This document shows, in pieces, positions 23,091 to 34,030 of a stretch of DNA of 64,000 nucleotides (within the stretch, counting starts at the first letter, position 1; each line of letters begins with the position of its first letter). The notes beneath the pieces are model-generated. The model did not search any database. It saw only the letters and a program-made list of their open reading frames with translations, and had not been told where the DNA came from. The DNA comes from Cryptomeria japonica (lineage: Eukaryota > Streptophyta > Pinopsida > Cupressales > Cupressaceae): contig NC_081412.1 in the NCBI RefSeq assembly GCF_030272615.1, positions 475,919,657 through 475,983,656 of the forward strand. Reading direction: 5' to 3'. Both the position numbers and the translations under genes were made by a program.

Positions 23091-24060
23091 AAACAAAAAA
23101 GAGTCAGATTTCTCAAGGTTGGGAAAGAGAAGAAGAGTGAGAAGTTAGAGCTTGTGCATTCAGATGTATGGGGACTGGCTTAGGTTTGGTGGCTCTTGTT
23201 ATTATGTTATTTTTATTAATGACTCAACCAGAAAAACATGGGTATATTTCCTAAAGCAAAAATCAGATGTTTTTGAAACTTTTAAGAAATGGAAAGCTTT
23301 GGTTGAGAATGAGACAGGAAAAAGGTTGAAGTGTCTCAAATTGAATAATGGAGGTGAGTATTACAACAAGGCATTTGAAGATTACTGCTCCTTAAATGGG
23401 ATTAGAAAGCAGAAGACAGTTCCAAGAACTCCACAGAAAATGGTGCATCAGAGAGAATGAATAGGACTATCATGGAATGCGTGAGGACCATGAGATTGAA
23501 TGCTGGATTACCCTTACATTTTTTCTCAGATGTTGTACATACTACTGTCTATTTGATAAATAAAGGACCTTCAACCCCTTTGGATGGTGGTATTCCAGAG
23601 GAGGCATGGACTAGTAAAAAGGTAAATTATTCTTTTCTGAAAACCTTTGGTTGTGAAGCTTTTGTCCATGTTGATAAAGAAAATAGAACCAAGCTTGATG
23701 CTAAATCTTAGAAATGTACCTTCATTGGATATGGGATAGATGAATATGGCTATCGGTTATGGGATTTTTAAAATAAGAAAATAACTAGAAGTAGAGATGT
23801 TATATTCAATGAGAAAGTTATGTATAAAGAACAGATGCAGGAAAAGAAGCATGAACAGGACAAGCAAGAATATGTGGTGTTGGATGAGATTCCTGAAAAT
23901 GAAATGCCACAGGTGCCTGATGTTCAACAACAACAGAATTTCCCACAAACTCCTACAAGGGTTAGACGTTCTACGAGGTCAAGTAGACCCCTTGAAAGAT
24001 TTTCTCCTTCTTTGTATTCTATATTATTAACTGATTCTGGGGAACCAGAAGAATATGAAG
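23090..24060 (+). pseudogene. Copia-2 integrase
   Basis: LVHSDVWG gives the first catalytic Asp. The second site reads LKLNNGGEYYN, Asn where an Asp is expected. The Glu region is broken by a frameshift at about 23440 (PRTPQKMVHQRE, then MNRTIMECVRTM). The C-terminal part shows FGCEAFVHVDKENRTKLDAKS, stop, KCTFIGYG, then a Gln-rich linker and RRSTRSSRP. The strand-transfer enzyme cannot be functional. Confidence 0.85.
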
Positions 24061-25595
24061 AAGCAATGCAGTTGGATGCCAAACAATAGTGGGAGCTAGG
24101 CATGAAAGAGGAGATGGACTCCTTGATGAAAAATAAGACTTGGGACCTAGTCCCTTTACCTGTAGAAAAAAGAGCCTTGCCTAACAAATGGGTTTATCGG
24201 CTAAAGGAGGAGGAAGGAGGTCAGAAAAGATATAAGGCCAGACTTGTGGTAAAAGGTTTTGCACAGAAAAAGGGTATAGATTATGATGAAATATTTTCTC
24301 TAGTTGTAAAAATGACTTCAATTAGAACTGTACTTAGTCTTCTGGCAGTAGATGATTTACACCTTGAACAATTAGATGTGTAAACAACTTTTCTCCATGG
24401 AGATTTGGAGGAGGAAATTTACATGTTGCAACCATAGGGATATGAGGTCAAAGGTAAGGAGAACTTGGTGTGTAGGTTGAAGAAAAGTTTGTATGGCCTA
24501 AAGCAAGCACCCTGACAATGGTATTTAAAATTTGATAGTTTCATGGCTGAACACGGTTATCATAGATGTCATTCTGATCTTTGTGTATATTTTAAGAGAT
24601 TTGATAATGGCAGTTATATTATCCTGTTGCTTTATGTTGATGACATGCTTGTTGCTGGGTCTAACATGCAACAGATAAATGATCTTAAACAGAAATTAGC
24701 CAGGTCATTTTCTATGAAGGATTTGCGTGCAGCTAAGCAAATTCTCGGTATGAGGATTACACGGGACAAGAAAAATAGAACCTTGAATTTGTCCCAAAGT
24801 GAGTATATAAAGAAGGTGTTGAAAAGATTTAACATGTAGGATGCAAAAGCAGTTAGTACACCTTTGGCTAGTCATTTTAAATTGACTAAGGAGATGTACC
24901 CAAAGGCACAAGAAGAGGTTAATAAAATGTCTAACATCCCATATTAATCAGCTATTGGCAGTCTGATGTATGCAATGGTATGCACAAGGCCAGATATTGC
25001 ACATGCAGTGGGAGTTGTGAGTAGGTTTATGAGTAATCCGGGTATGGAACATTGAAATGCTGTGAAATGGATTCTTCGGTATTTGAAAGGAACTACTACG
25101 AAGGCATTATGTTTCAAAGGATCTAATGCTGCTCAGAGTGGATTTGTTGACTCTGATCTGGCAGGTGATATTGATTCACAGAGGAGCACTACAAGGTATG
25201 TTTTTACTATAGGGGGAACTGCAGTCAGTTAGATTTCTAGGCTGCAAAAGGTTGTTGCACTTTCAACCACTGAAGTTGAGTATGTTGCTGCTTCAGAATC
25301 CAGCAAGGAGATGATTTGGCTACAATGTTTTCTAGAGGAATTGGGTAAAACAGAGGAGGATCGCCCATTGTATACTGATAGCTAGAGTGCCATTCATCTT
25401 GCGAAGAACAATACTTTTCATTCAAGGACAAAGCACATTCAGCTTAGGTACCACTTCATTCGGATTGTTTTGAAGGAGGGTCAATTACGGCTTGAGAAGA
25501 TTCACACAAGTGAGAATCCTATCGATATGTTCATGAAGGCAGTTCCATAGGAGAAGCTGATTTCTTCATCAGTTTCTGTTGGTCTTCTTGATTGA
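24060..25595 (+). pseudogene. Copia-2 reverse transcriptase and RNase H
   Basis: RT blocks in order: MKEEMDSLMKNKTWDLVPLP, NKWVYRLKEE, KARLVVKGFAQ, LEQLDV (then TAA for CAA) TTFLHGDLEEEIYM, LYGLKQAP, and the catalytic LLLYVDDMLVAG at about 24630. RNase H: FVDSDLAGDIDSQRSTTRY, ALSTTEVEYVAASE, TKHIQLRYHFIR. About ten in-frame stops, most of them TAG at former CAG or TGG codons, interrupt an otherwise well-kept frame ending in GLLD-stop. Confidence 0.9.
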
Positions 25596-25676
25596 TAATT
25601 ATGGAATGTATATCAGTCGAGTCCCAGTGTTTTTTATCCAGCGGATGTTGCATGTACAATGGTGTTGTGTAGTATC

Positions 25677-25733
25677 AGTCTCCAAGTGGGAGATTGTTCG
25701 GTGTGGAGCCTGATCAGTCTCCAAATGGGAGAT
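25677..25733 (+). repeat. Doubled polypurine-tract unit of Copia-2
   Basis: 'agtctccaagtgggagattgtt' is followed 38 bases later by 'agtctccaaatgggagattgtt', the second copy running into the LTR start. It looks like a small tandem duplication of the plus-strand primer site plus the first LTR bases. Confidence 0.65.
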
Positions 25734-25819
25734 TGTTGAAATGTGGCGACCGATCAGCAAAGTAGTGGAGATTGATGAAAACGGACATTGTAATTAAACC
25801 CTAAAAAGGCCGACTTCCT
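25734..25819 (+). repeat. Copia-2 3' LTR, truncated
   Basis: The first 86 bases match the left LTR (TGTTGAAATGTGGCGACC...GGCCGACTT). The left LTR then continues but the right one switches to LINE-1 sequence. About 260 bases of LTR are missing, and about 25 bases seen in the left LTR are absent inside. Confidence 0.85.
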
Positions 25820-26914
25820 TAATCCCCTCTTTGAGGGTATCAATCTCCTTCCTTACCCACTTCCAGTAGTTCTCCTGGCTTCTAGTCACTTCCATCACCA
25901 GATTCATCAGAGTACTTTCCTTTTGTAAGCCACTATCCACATCTTTAGAAATAGTCGCCTACTTCTCCTTTAGGACATGAAGAGGAATGCCCAATTTGAT
26001 TTCCTAGTCCAAGGTCTTGGGACCATAGTCTTTAGCAACCAACTTCTTCTTTTTGGAATAAGGCTCAGTTTGAGAAACCATCTTGTTTCTCGATTTATAT
26101 TTACTTGTAGCCCATCTGAGGGGTTCTTGCTGCTATGGGTTCCAGAAGTGACCAACATCTCACCCTCTTCAACCAGCTTATAATCAGGGTCAATAAGAGG
26201 TTTGGCGCTCCCACTATCCTCCATCTCCATATCCATATCAAAGACATCTTGAACATCAGTATTAGTGATTTGGCCTTTCTTAGAGAGAGAGGGAACAACT
26301 TCATGGGCTTTTGCATACTCCATAATAAGGACAATAAGCCCTTCATGGAGGACTGGATTATTGGGATTCTCAGCATGTTTTTCTAAACTATTCTCCAAAG
26401 AAGAAACCAGATAGAATAGAATCGAAATAACTTTTCCATGCCTAAAGTTATTTAAGATGGTAAAATGATAAGAAATGATACTAACATATCTGCCATCAAG
26501 TATAATGTACCTCATAATGAATTCAGTCATATCTGCCTAGGGAGCCATTAGCTCCTTTCTGTTGTAGCCACCATCTGCCATTTTATTAACTCTTAAACAC
26601 TCCTTATCTTTAGAAAAATATTTGCGATGTCTTCCCCCCCCTATTTTTCTGTCTCTATAAAACCTTATGTCATTCATAGCCAAAATCATAACTATAGCCA
26701 CCAAGGTTTCTTCCACCTGAAATTCAGCACCAATATCCCTCAAAACCCCTTTCTTCCACCCGTTGACAAACATTTTCATGAGTAGAGGAGAAGGGCCATG
26801 GAGTCTTTCCAAGAAGGGAACCATCCCCCCATCTATAATTTCCCTACACACCTCCTTATTTTTCTTCCCTTTATCAAAAGTAGACTGTTCTTGCCTATTC
26901 TTATCCCCACCCAT
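25820..26914 (-). pseudogene. LINE-1 ORF3, main part: unknown protein conserved in LINE-2
   Basis: It starts MGGDKNRQEQ at 26914, downstream of RNase H. Readable blocks: DGGMVPFLERLHGPSP, FVNGWKKGVL, FQVEETLVAIV, FYRDRK, a TAG at 26537, YIILDGRYVSIISYHF, LNNFRHGKVISILFYL, NPVLHEGLIVLIMEY, then an acidic stretch (VFDMDMEMED), a frameshift near 26115, a Lys run KKKK and SQENYWKWVRKEID. The same blocks occur in order in LINE-2 (63247 onward). The pattern recalls transposon-associated proteins of plants (inference); I cannot assign a function. It contains no RT, nuclease or zinc motif. Confidence 0.6.
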
Positions 26915-27129
26915 AATGGTCTGGGTCGCCAAACAAAAGTAGGAAATGGGCCACACAAGATAAGTCTCCAAACAGAAGCAGGACAGGGGCCACACAAGAA
27001 GACATAAAATCTAGGTACAAGGGAAGTTTCTAGACCTTCGAATAGGGAAATCGAAAGGAAACCATTTCCCCAAAAACTTAATCAAATCATGATTGTTCTT
27101 CATTAATTACCACAAGTAGATGGTATCAT

Positions 27130-27610
27130 CATATGCTAGGTCACACAATTTTTTTGGGAAAGAGTCCCGATTGCTCCACTATTTTTCCGCCACATAGCCC
27201 ACCGCTATATTGGCCAATAAATCCACCGCATTATTGCCTTCCCAAAATACGTGTGAGATTTTGAATTCATCTAACTCTTTAATCATATCACAACAATCTT
27301 TGATCAAGTTGGCAATAGTCCAGCTAGGATCCATATGCCATTCAAATAGTTGATAATGTTAAGTGAGTCAGATTCCAGCTAGACCTTTCTAAATCCTTCC
27401 CTTTTAGCCATGTGTATCCCTAAATGGGCAGCATTGGCCTCCACAAAATGGTTGGACTGGGTGCCCACAAGAAGCACCACTACAGAAACTAGAAGATCCA
27501 TATGATTTCTAACCACTCCCCCACACCCAGCCGACCTAGGATTCCCTTTAGCTACCCCGTCCACATTGATTTTGATCCATCCCATAGGGGGGGATGCCAT
27601 AGAACATTAG
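27130..27610 (-). pseudogene. LINE-1 ORF2: RNase H domain
   Basis: The minus strand reads PPMGWIKINVDGVAKGNPRSAGCGGVVRN, the plant-type RNase H start with its Asp, then HFVEANAAHLGIHMAK, LESDSLNIINYLNG and, in the next frame, FKISHVFWEGNNAVDLLANIAVGY, matching the H...EGN..AD.LAN end. The domain would remove the RNA template during target-primed reverse transcription. Frameshifts near 27370 and 27310 disrupt it. Confidence 0.8.
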
Positions 27611-27959
27611 GTCTGCACTATTTATTTTTGTGCATAGGAATGGAGATATTCTAGCCAATTTGCCACCATTTGATAGTACCCCACTCATCCTAGAGAGTAG
27701 GGAGGGGATGGTCATTCCTTCTACTAGGGCAAGAGTGAAGAAAATCTCCTTGATAGAATTTCTAATTCTAATAGCCACAAGAAGCATAGGAGATTCCAAA
27801 TCTCTAAAAACTCTATTGTTTCTTTCTTTTCAAATACCGCAAGCAATAAGAGGAAGAGACATATTCTAGAGGACTCCCAAAGCCTAATTGTTGAAGGGAC
27901 ACTTCGATTCAAACCACAACCTTTTAATAGAATCAGAGAAGACCCAATTTGTGTTCTAG

Positions 27960-28600
27960 ATATCAAGGAAGAAACTCCAGATATCCATGGCAAAAGAGCA
28001 ATGCAACAAATAGATGACCAACATTTTCTGCCGCTTCTTTGCATAGGAAGCATCTATTAATAGTAGGAAGACCTCTTTTGCAAAGTTTGTCAAGGGTAGA
28101 AATATTACTCTGCATGAAAACCAAAAAAAAGATGTTAATTTTTGGAGTTAAAAGCTTATCCCAGACACCAGCCCAGAAGGGGTAGGGAGAGAAACTTCTA
28201 GAGATGAACTTGTAGGCATCAACAACCTTGAATTTCCCTGAAGAGGAGAAATTCCAAAACACTTCATCCTCCACCTGAGAGTGAGGGATATGAATACAGT
28301 TTAACCAAGGTTGCAAAGGTATCAAAGCATCATCCATAGATTTGAGATCTAACCAGACTCCATCTCTAATATAATCAGCCACCCAGGAGCCAATTTTCTG
28401 AGACATAATTCTTTGAAAGGAGGAGCCCAAACAGAATCTAAAAGGGGGGCATCACCAATCCACCAGTCTTCCCAAAATCTGATTTTAGTTCCTCTCCCTA
28501 ACACCCATCTACAACCATGCAAGATAATATTGGTGGAACCAAATAAATTGCCCCATAAATCAGAGACTGAGTTGGGGAGGTCATAAGATTCCATCATGTT
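27960..28600 (-). pseudogene. LINE-1 ORF2: post-RT zinc-binding (zf-RVT) domain
   Basis: Readable text: GTKIRFWEDWWIGDAPL, then DEVFWNFSSSGKFKVVDAYKF, WAGVWDKLLTPKINIFFLVFM, LDKLCKRGLPTINRCFLCKEAAENVGHLFVAL. This is the classic plant LINE segment between RT and RNase H; C.LC....E...HLF is the zinc-binding motif. The frame changes at least twice. Confidence 0.8.
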
Positions 28601-28675
28601 TTGGATACCCTAGATGTGGTATTTATGTTTGAAAATGTTAATCCATTCATTATTCTCTTTAAGACATCTCCATAA

Positions 28676-30070
28676 TTACTTGGTCATCAAGGCTTTATTA
28701 AAATCTCTTAGATTTCTAATGTCCATCCCCCCCATGGACTTGGGAAGGGAAACTTGTTTCCAAGACACAAGATACAACCTATTCTTAATTTCAATCCATG
28801 TCCACAGATATTTTTTTTGAATTCTTTCCAGTCTATTAGCAATTTTGATGGGAATTTTGAAGTAACTCATAGCATACACCGGGAGGATTTGAAGCGTAGC
28901 TTTGAGCAGCTGGAGCTTACCAGCCTGGCTTAACAAAGCATCTTTCCACCCAACCAACTTATTCTTGAATCTATCGATAAGATTTTCCCAAAAGGAATCT
29001 GGGGTTGGACCATGGTAGAGGGGAAGACCTAAATAAGAGTCAGGCAGAACCCCAACTTTACAACCCAAAATCATGGCAATCTTCATTTTCCTGTGATCTG
29101 ATGTGTTCAAGAAAAAAATGGAACTTTTAGCCAGGCTAATTTTTTGTCCATTACCTTTCTCATAAGTATCTAGAGTCTTTTTTAAATTCTTAGCTTCTTT
29201 AACCGAACTTTCCCCCATCAAAAAAGTATCATCCATGAATTGTTGGTGAGAATAAATAGAGGCTTGAGAAGGAGGTTGTAAGCCCAAAAGATTACCTTTA
29301 ATAACTTCCCTTTAGATAATATTAGTGAGAGCTTCACTCATCAGAATGAAAAGGAAAGGAGATAAAGGATCCCCCTATCTAATGCCCCTCGACACAGAGA
29401 AGAAGCCAAAGGCAGCACCATTGATCAAGACTGAAAATTTGGGAGTGGACACACATTGGTCAATAATCTGGATTAAGTTATCTCCAAATCCAAATGCCCT
29501 AAGGATTCTGAGAAGAAAATTCCAATTGACTCTATCAAAATCTTTCAACAGATCCAATTTTTTTAAAAAACTAGGTTTTTTTATTAATAGATAAGGAGTG
29601 AATGTTCTCATGCACCACAATTATGGAATCCAAAATTTGCCTCCCAGGAACAAACCCATTTTGGTGTTTTGAAATGAAAGAGGGGAGGTATTTCTTAAGC
29701 CTGAGCACCAAGATCTTGGTGAAAATTTTATAGATAGAGTTGCATAGACTAATAGGTCTAAAATCCTGAAAAAGAACATGCATCGGGTTTCTTCGAAATG
29801 AACACAAAGAAGGTGGCATTTAGCTCCTTTAGAAGAGAGCGGGACCCAAAAAACTCTTGCGTTGTGATGACCACATCAGAGCCTAAGATCTGCCAAAACT
29901 TTTGAAAGAAGAACAAAGAGAAACCATCAGGGCTAGGGACTTTGTTACCTTCAAAAAATAAGACCGCATTGCAAACTTCATCCTGAGTGGGGATTCTGGT
30001 TAGCTCCATGTTCATATCTTGAGAGACAATGTTGGTAACTTCCTGCAAGATCTCATCTTGGGCCAAAGCA
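28676..30070 (-). pseudogene. LINE-1 ORF2: reverse transcriptase
   Basis: In order: IPTQDEVCNAVLFFEGNKVPSPDGFS, DFRPISLCNSIYKIFTKILVLRLK, HQNGFVPGRQILDSI, FDRVNWNFLLRIL (the AFDxVxW block), GIRQGDPLSPFLFIL read in the next frame, the catalytic box QFMDDTFL (FADD changed to FMDD, near 29227-29240), then LGLPLYHG, WKDALLSQAGKLQLLKATL, and WKQVSLPKSMGGMDIRNL. All blocks of a plant L1 RT are present. Frameshifts separate four subframes. Confidence 0.9.
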
Positions 30071-30199
30071 TTAGGAGGGTCATCAATCGATAAGAGATTA
30101 GTGAAGTAACTGATGGCTTCCTGGCAAATCTCTTCATGCTTATTAATCCATCACTGGCCAACCTAAAATTTACTGATTCTATTAGCAGCCCTATGCTTG

Positions 30200-31315
30200 A
30201 GGGTCGTCATATGAAAAAACAGTATTTCTGTCACCACTTTTAAGCCAGAAGGTTCTAGATCTCTTCTTCAAGAATTCATCCTCTTTGGAAATAATATCAT
30301 GCAATTTAGTTAAAATCTCAATTTCTTTGTTCGAGATGTCATTATCAAACCCCAAATCTTGGATATGCTTCTGAACCTCCTCAAGATCTTCCTTGAGCTT
30401 ATCTCTAATTTTGAAAATATTACCAAAAGAGGACTTATTCCAATGTTGAATATTGGACTTGACATTGGATAACTTCTTGGCAATACGAAACATGGTTGTA
30501 CCCTGGATATCAATATTCCACTCCTCTAGAATTTTATCATGGATGTCAGGGGCCATCAACCACATTTTCTCAAATCTAAAGGGGTGCACCTTTCTTCCAA
30601 ACAATGAAATCACCAAAAGACAAATAGGGAAGTGATCAGATCATAATCGGGTCAAGGCATTGAGTTTACAAGAAGCATTTTATATCCAATCGGGAGAGAC
30701 AAGGCCCCAATCCAACTTAACCTGTATGAGGTCCTCCCCACTGTGTCTGTTAGACCAAGTGAATTTAGCCCTAATAAGATCCAGGTCCAACAGGCTCAAA
30801 GAATTAATCATATCAACTAAGTCTTGTCTATTGTCAATAGAAATAGGCATGCCTCCAGATTTCTCCAAGTTTGAGAGAGGGGTGTTTAAATCATCCAGAA
30901 GAATCCATTTCTCATTAGGGAAAAGCGATCTAGCATGACAAATGGAAAACTAGAGAACTTTCCTAGCAGTTCTCCCATTAGGAGCATAGATGTTGGAAAT
31001 AATCCAAGAGGATCCATCTTTAAGATTATAGAATGTAGTAGCAATGTGATTAGGAGAAGAGAGAACCACCTTACCACATAATAGTCTCGAATTCCAAAGA
31101 GTGGCAATACTGCCAGAAGCACCATCCGCATGAACACAGTGAACACCACAATCTCCAAAAATCACCAATTTAATCTATTCCACTTTACAACCAAGCATTT
31201 TAGTCTCTTGAAGGAGGAAAATATCCGGCTTATGATCCCTAGCCAAGTTGGATAGCAAATCATGCTTATGGGGATGATTCAATCCCTTTATAATCCACAA
31301 AATAATTTTTATTTA
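30200..31315 (-). pseudogene. LINE-1 ORF2: apurinic-type endonuclease and linker
   Basis: The start region reads KPDIFLLQETKM (the ET site), then NSRLLCGKV, SWIISNIYAPN, WILLDDLNTPLSN where GDFN is usual, FTWSNRHSG, LDWGLVS and SDHFPICLL (the SDH site near 30625-30645). This nuclease nicks the target DNA to prime reverse transcription. The linker toward RT is helical and charged (WNKSSFGNIFKIRDKLKEDLEE) and ends FWLKSGDRNT. Altered LDDLN and LDW residues fit an inactive copy. Confidence 0.85.
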
Positions 31316-31455
31316 GTAAGAGAGGGGGATCCCATCTCTGTTTTTGGTAACGCTCTCTGGGCTCCATCCACAATGGAATCCCGACTCTTCCTATCTCTAC
31401 TAACCGCATTGGGTGGCCTCCCCACCCCCTAAGAATCTGACCCACAATCTACTTT

Positions 31456-32834
31456 TTATCTATTTCTAGTTGAAACCCCCCTAAAGGTCGAAGTAGATTG
31501 GCGAATAGGGATATTCCTTCTTCTATTTTGGGGTTTGACCTCAATAAAAGGATGGGAGTTCTCTTGGGATGATTCTAGTGTGAGAGAAACCTGGGGTTTC
31601 ACCTTGACAAATTTACCCATTTGAATGACCAGTTGAATGGGAATATCAAGGATAGTCCCATTAGTATTTAAAGTATTCCCTTCTTCATAGGGATCATTCA
31701 CAACAGGGGATTCCCAAACATTCTCCTCTAGGAGCAGAGGGTTAGGAGTAGAGACCACAAGTACATTTGAAGTAAAACCTCCTCCAGACATGACCCCATC
31801 TTTTGCAATTGGGGGAGGGATAGAGGGATCAATAGATCCATTTGAATCATTACACAATCCTTCTAGAGGAGGATCTTAGAGGGTAGGGCATTCGTCTTCT
31901 CTAAGAGTGGCTAGTCATTCCTCTTTATCCATTCCTTCTTTGTCTTAGATGGACACTACCTAGCCCAATGACCCATTTTTTTATGGTGGAAACACACAAA
32001 AGGGATGGATTCATACTCCACTTTCTACACCCATCTGTCCAACTTAGAGAAAAGATCAATCTCGAATGGCAGGTTGGTAGATTGTTTGAAAATGACACAC
32101 AATATGGCATAAACAAGGCATCTTTTAGCTATAGTCATTGGGTAAACTGAAATTAGCTCTGCAAAACATGCTGTAATTCCTGCAAAAAACTCTTCTCCCT
32201 AGAACTCCATGGGTAAACCTGGCAATATGACCCAGAATGGGGCTTCATTACATTCCCAATCTTTGGGATTAAATCCTGGTTCCCACTTTTTTAGGGCCAG
32301 CGAGGATTTGTCCAGCATCCAGGGACAACCCACCAAAATAGATTGAAGATCTTCCTCACAAGTGAATGAAAAAGAGAAGAAACCACCAGCCATAGTAACA
32401 ACATCAATATGACCCTTACCCTTCCATTTTCTATACACCTAGGCTCTAATAGCCTCAATGTTGGGATGTGGTCCTACAAACTTACCCACCAAGACTAAGT
32501 TCATTTAAGCCATATACTAATCCACCATATAGTCTAGGATAGAGATGGAGCAAGCACCAGACTCTAGGTCAACTTTATGCGAAACTGGCGAAATGGCCTT
32601 ACCCTTAAGCTTAGACCCAAATAATGAAGCCCATTTCTTATTGCACTTCGTAGATAGAATCTTAAAAAAGATCTCCGCAGTATTGGGGACCTCAACACCA
32701 CCGGATTTTTTGGAGAAGATAGATTTACCATTGGTTGTATTCTGCAGGGTACCACCATCCCATGTATCATTTGAAGCCCCATCCGTGGGATCAGGATCCG
32801 ATTCAGCAATGGGATGAGTCATGGGGAAACCCAT
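31456..32834 (-). pseudogene. LINE-1 ORF1: gag-like protein with DUF4283-type domain and zinc knuckle
   Basis: Start MGFPMTHPIAESDPDP at 32834. The middle has LVGKFVGPHPNIEAIRA, RKWKGKGHIDVVTMAGGFFSF, LQSILVGCPWMLDKSSLALKKW, the RNA-binding-like domain of plant LINE ORF1. It continues PFVCFHHKKMGHWAR-stop-CPSK, a CX2CX4HX4C knuckle in which the second Cys is His and a stop falls before the last Cys. A Ser/Pro/Asn-rich tail follows (31456-31857). ORF1 coats the element RNA. Confidence 0.8.
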
Positions 32835-32986
32835 GGACCCCCATCACCTGGGAAACCTAGACAAGGGACATTCAAATTCAAACCTAAAGAACTGAAACTC
32901 CCACTCCTGCTCCTGTTCCACTGTTGGGACGAGTTGCTTATTTTTTGAATATCTCATTGATTATATGATTGTCACAATCTTTTGTG

Positions 32987-33000
32987 AAATATGTAAATTG
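32987..33000. repeat. Candidate LINE-1 target duplication, high side (14 bp)
   Basis: AAATATGTAAATTG, identical to 20416-20429. Confidence 0.6.
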
Positions 33001-33810
33001 CTATACTCGTGTGGGGCCCATGATAAGTTCTATGGGGGAGTAGATGGATAAGGAATTATTATATATGGGTAAATGAGACTAGTATGGGATGGTTACAAAC
33101 CATTTCCCCTAGATCTATGTGATGATTGTATTAACAGGATTACTCAGGGAGGACCTAATCACAATTATTTATGTGATCATATTCTCAAAGGATAATTTTG
33201 GGTACTAAACATCCTCATTCCTTTGTGTGCATCTTGTGATGTGAGTCAAGTGAGTCCTTTTTCTGATCATCTGTGTTTTGGTAATGTTGTTGACTTTTCA
33301 AATGAGAAATCAAGTATTATAGAATGACAATTACAAAGGAAATGAAATATCTACTTAAATATGATGGCTACATGATGTCCTCATGATATAAAGTAATGCA
33401 TTTCTTCTTATTAATGATCTAGCTTATATTATGACATTATTGATAGATAACAATATTTGAGTAATGAGTTGTTAGTGATAACATTGTGATTGTGATTGAA
33501 ACCATTTTGTTGTATCTTGTTCTTCTTTTCTATGTAAGAAATTGTTATCCATATTAAAGTCTTGATTACTTCAATTCTACGTGTTGCATGTATGATAACC
33601 CAAGAAGAATGTGATGTTACTCTAACTTTTAGGAAATGCCTTGGGGATGTTTATTTAGTAATGTCATTTCTAGTAGACAACACTACAATACTTATAGCAC
33701 ATATGAAAGAATATTTTTGACTCCACCACTTTAATTTTCCTAGCTAAAGGGGTGGTTGCATATCTCAAGTTCCTAACTTCCAGGAGGAAGTTTAGTCTTA
33801 GGGGGGAGGA
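33001..33810 (+). other. Non-coding 3' part of an LTR element (host of LINE-1)
   Basis: No coding frame is readable. It ends in a purine tract (TTAGGGGGGAGGA, about 33797-33810) immediately before a TGTGACGCCCACC LTR-like start, the arrangement at the 3' end of a gypsy-type internal region. It is probably continuous with 18600-20429 once LINE-1 is removed. Confidence 0.4.
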
Positions 33811-34030
33811 TGTGACGCCCACCTATAGATAGACATAGATGATTTATATTTGATGCTACATTGAGTTGGGTTGCTTTCAAGTCAGATTATTTAGGTAATT
33901 ATTTTATGAAGAAAATTTGACTATGTGAATGTGTAAAAGAGTTTGGTCATGCTTATATACAATTTTATTTTATGCTTAAAAATAAATTTGAAAAATACAA
34001 AGATCATGTAGTTGATATATGGTAATTTTT
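33811..34030 (+). repeat. Start of a gypsy-type LTR
   Basis: TGTGACGCCCACC follows a polypurine tract, a common opening of plant gypsy LTRs. The LTR is interrupted at 34031 by a solo copia LTR, and its remainder may lie at 34980-36100. No partner LTR was identified. Confidence 0.4.

Larger units (their letters stand above)
20733..25819 (+). mobile_element. Copia-2: plus-strand Ty1/copia element, 3' LTR truncated
   Basis: A 345-bp left LTR, a tRNA-Met primer site (TGGTATCAGAGC, 21080-21091), gag, protease, integrase, RT and RNase H, a purine tract and only the first 86 bases of the right LTR. YVDDMLVAG and LDVxTTFLHGDLEEE are typical of the Tork-like copia group (from memory). It sits in the ORF3 region of LINE-1, opposite in orientation. 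The right end breaks in mid-LTR and no target duplication matches, so a deletion removed the right border. Confidence 0.9.
20430..32986 (-). mobile_element. LINE-1: minus-strand plant L1-type LINE with an extra ORF3, split by Copia-2
   Basis: From 32986 downward: short 5' leader, ORF1 (gag-like with zinc knuckle), ORF2 (endonuclease, reverse transcriptase, zinc-binding domain, RNase H), ORF3 of unknown function, and about 200 bases of 3' UTR ending in a short A-tail. Without Copia-2 it is about 7.5 kb, near the size of a full plant L1 with an added ORF. Flanking 14-bp repeats support an insertion of nearly full length. All ORFs carry stops or frameshifts. Confidence 0.75.
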
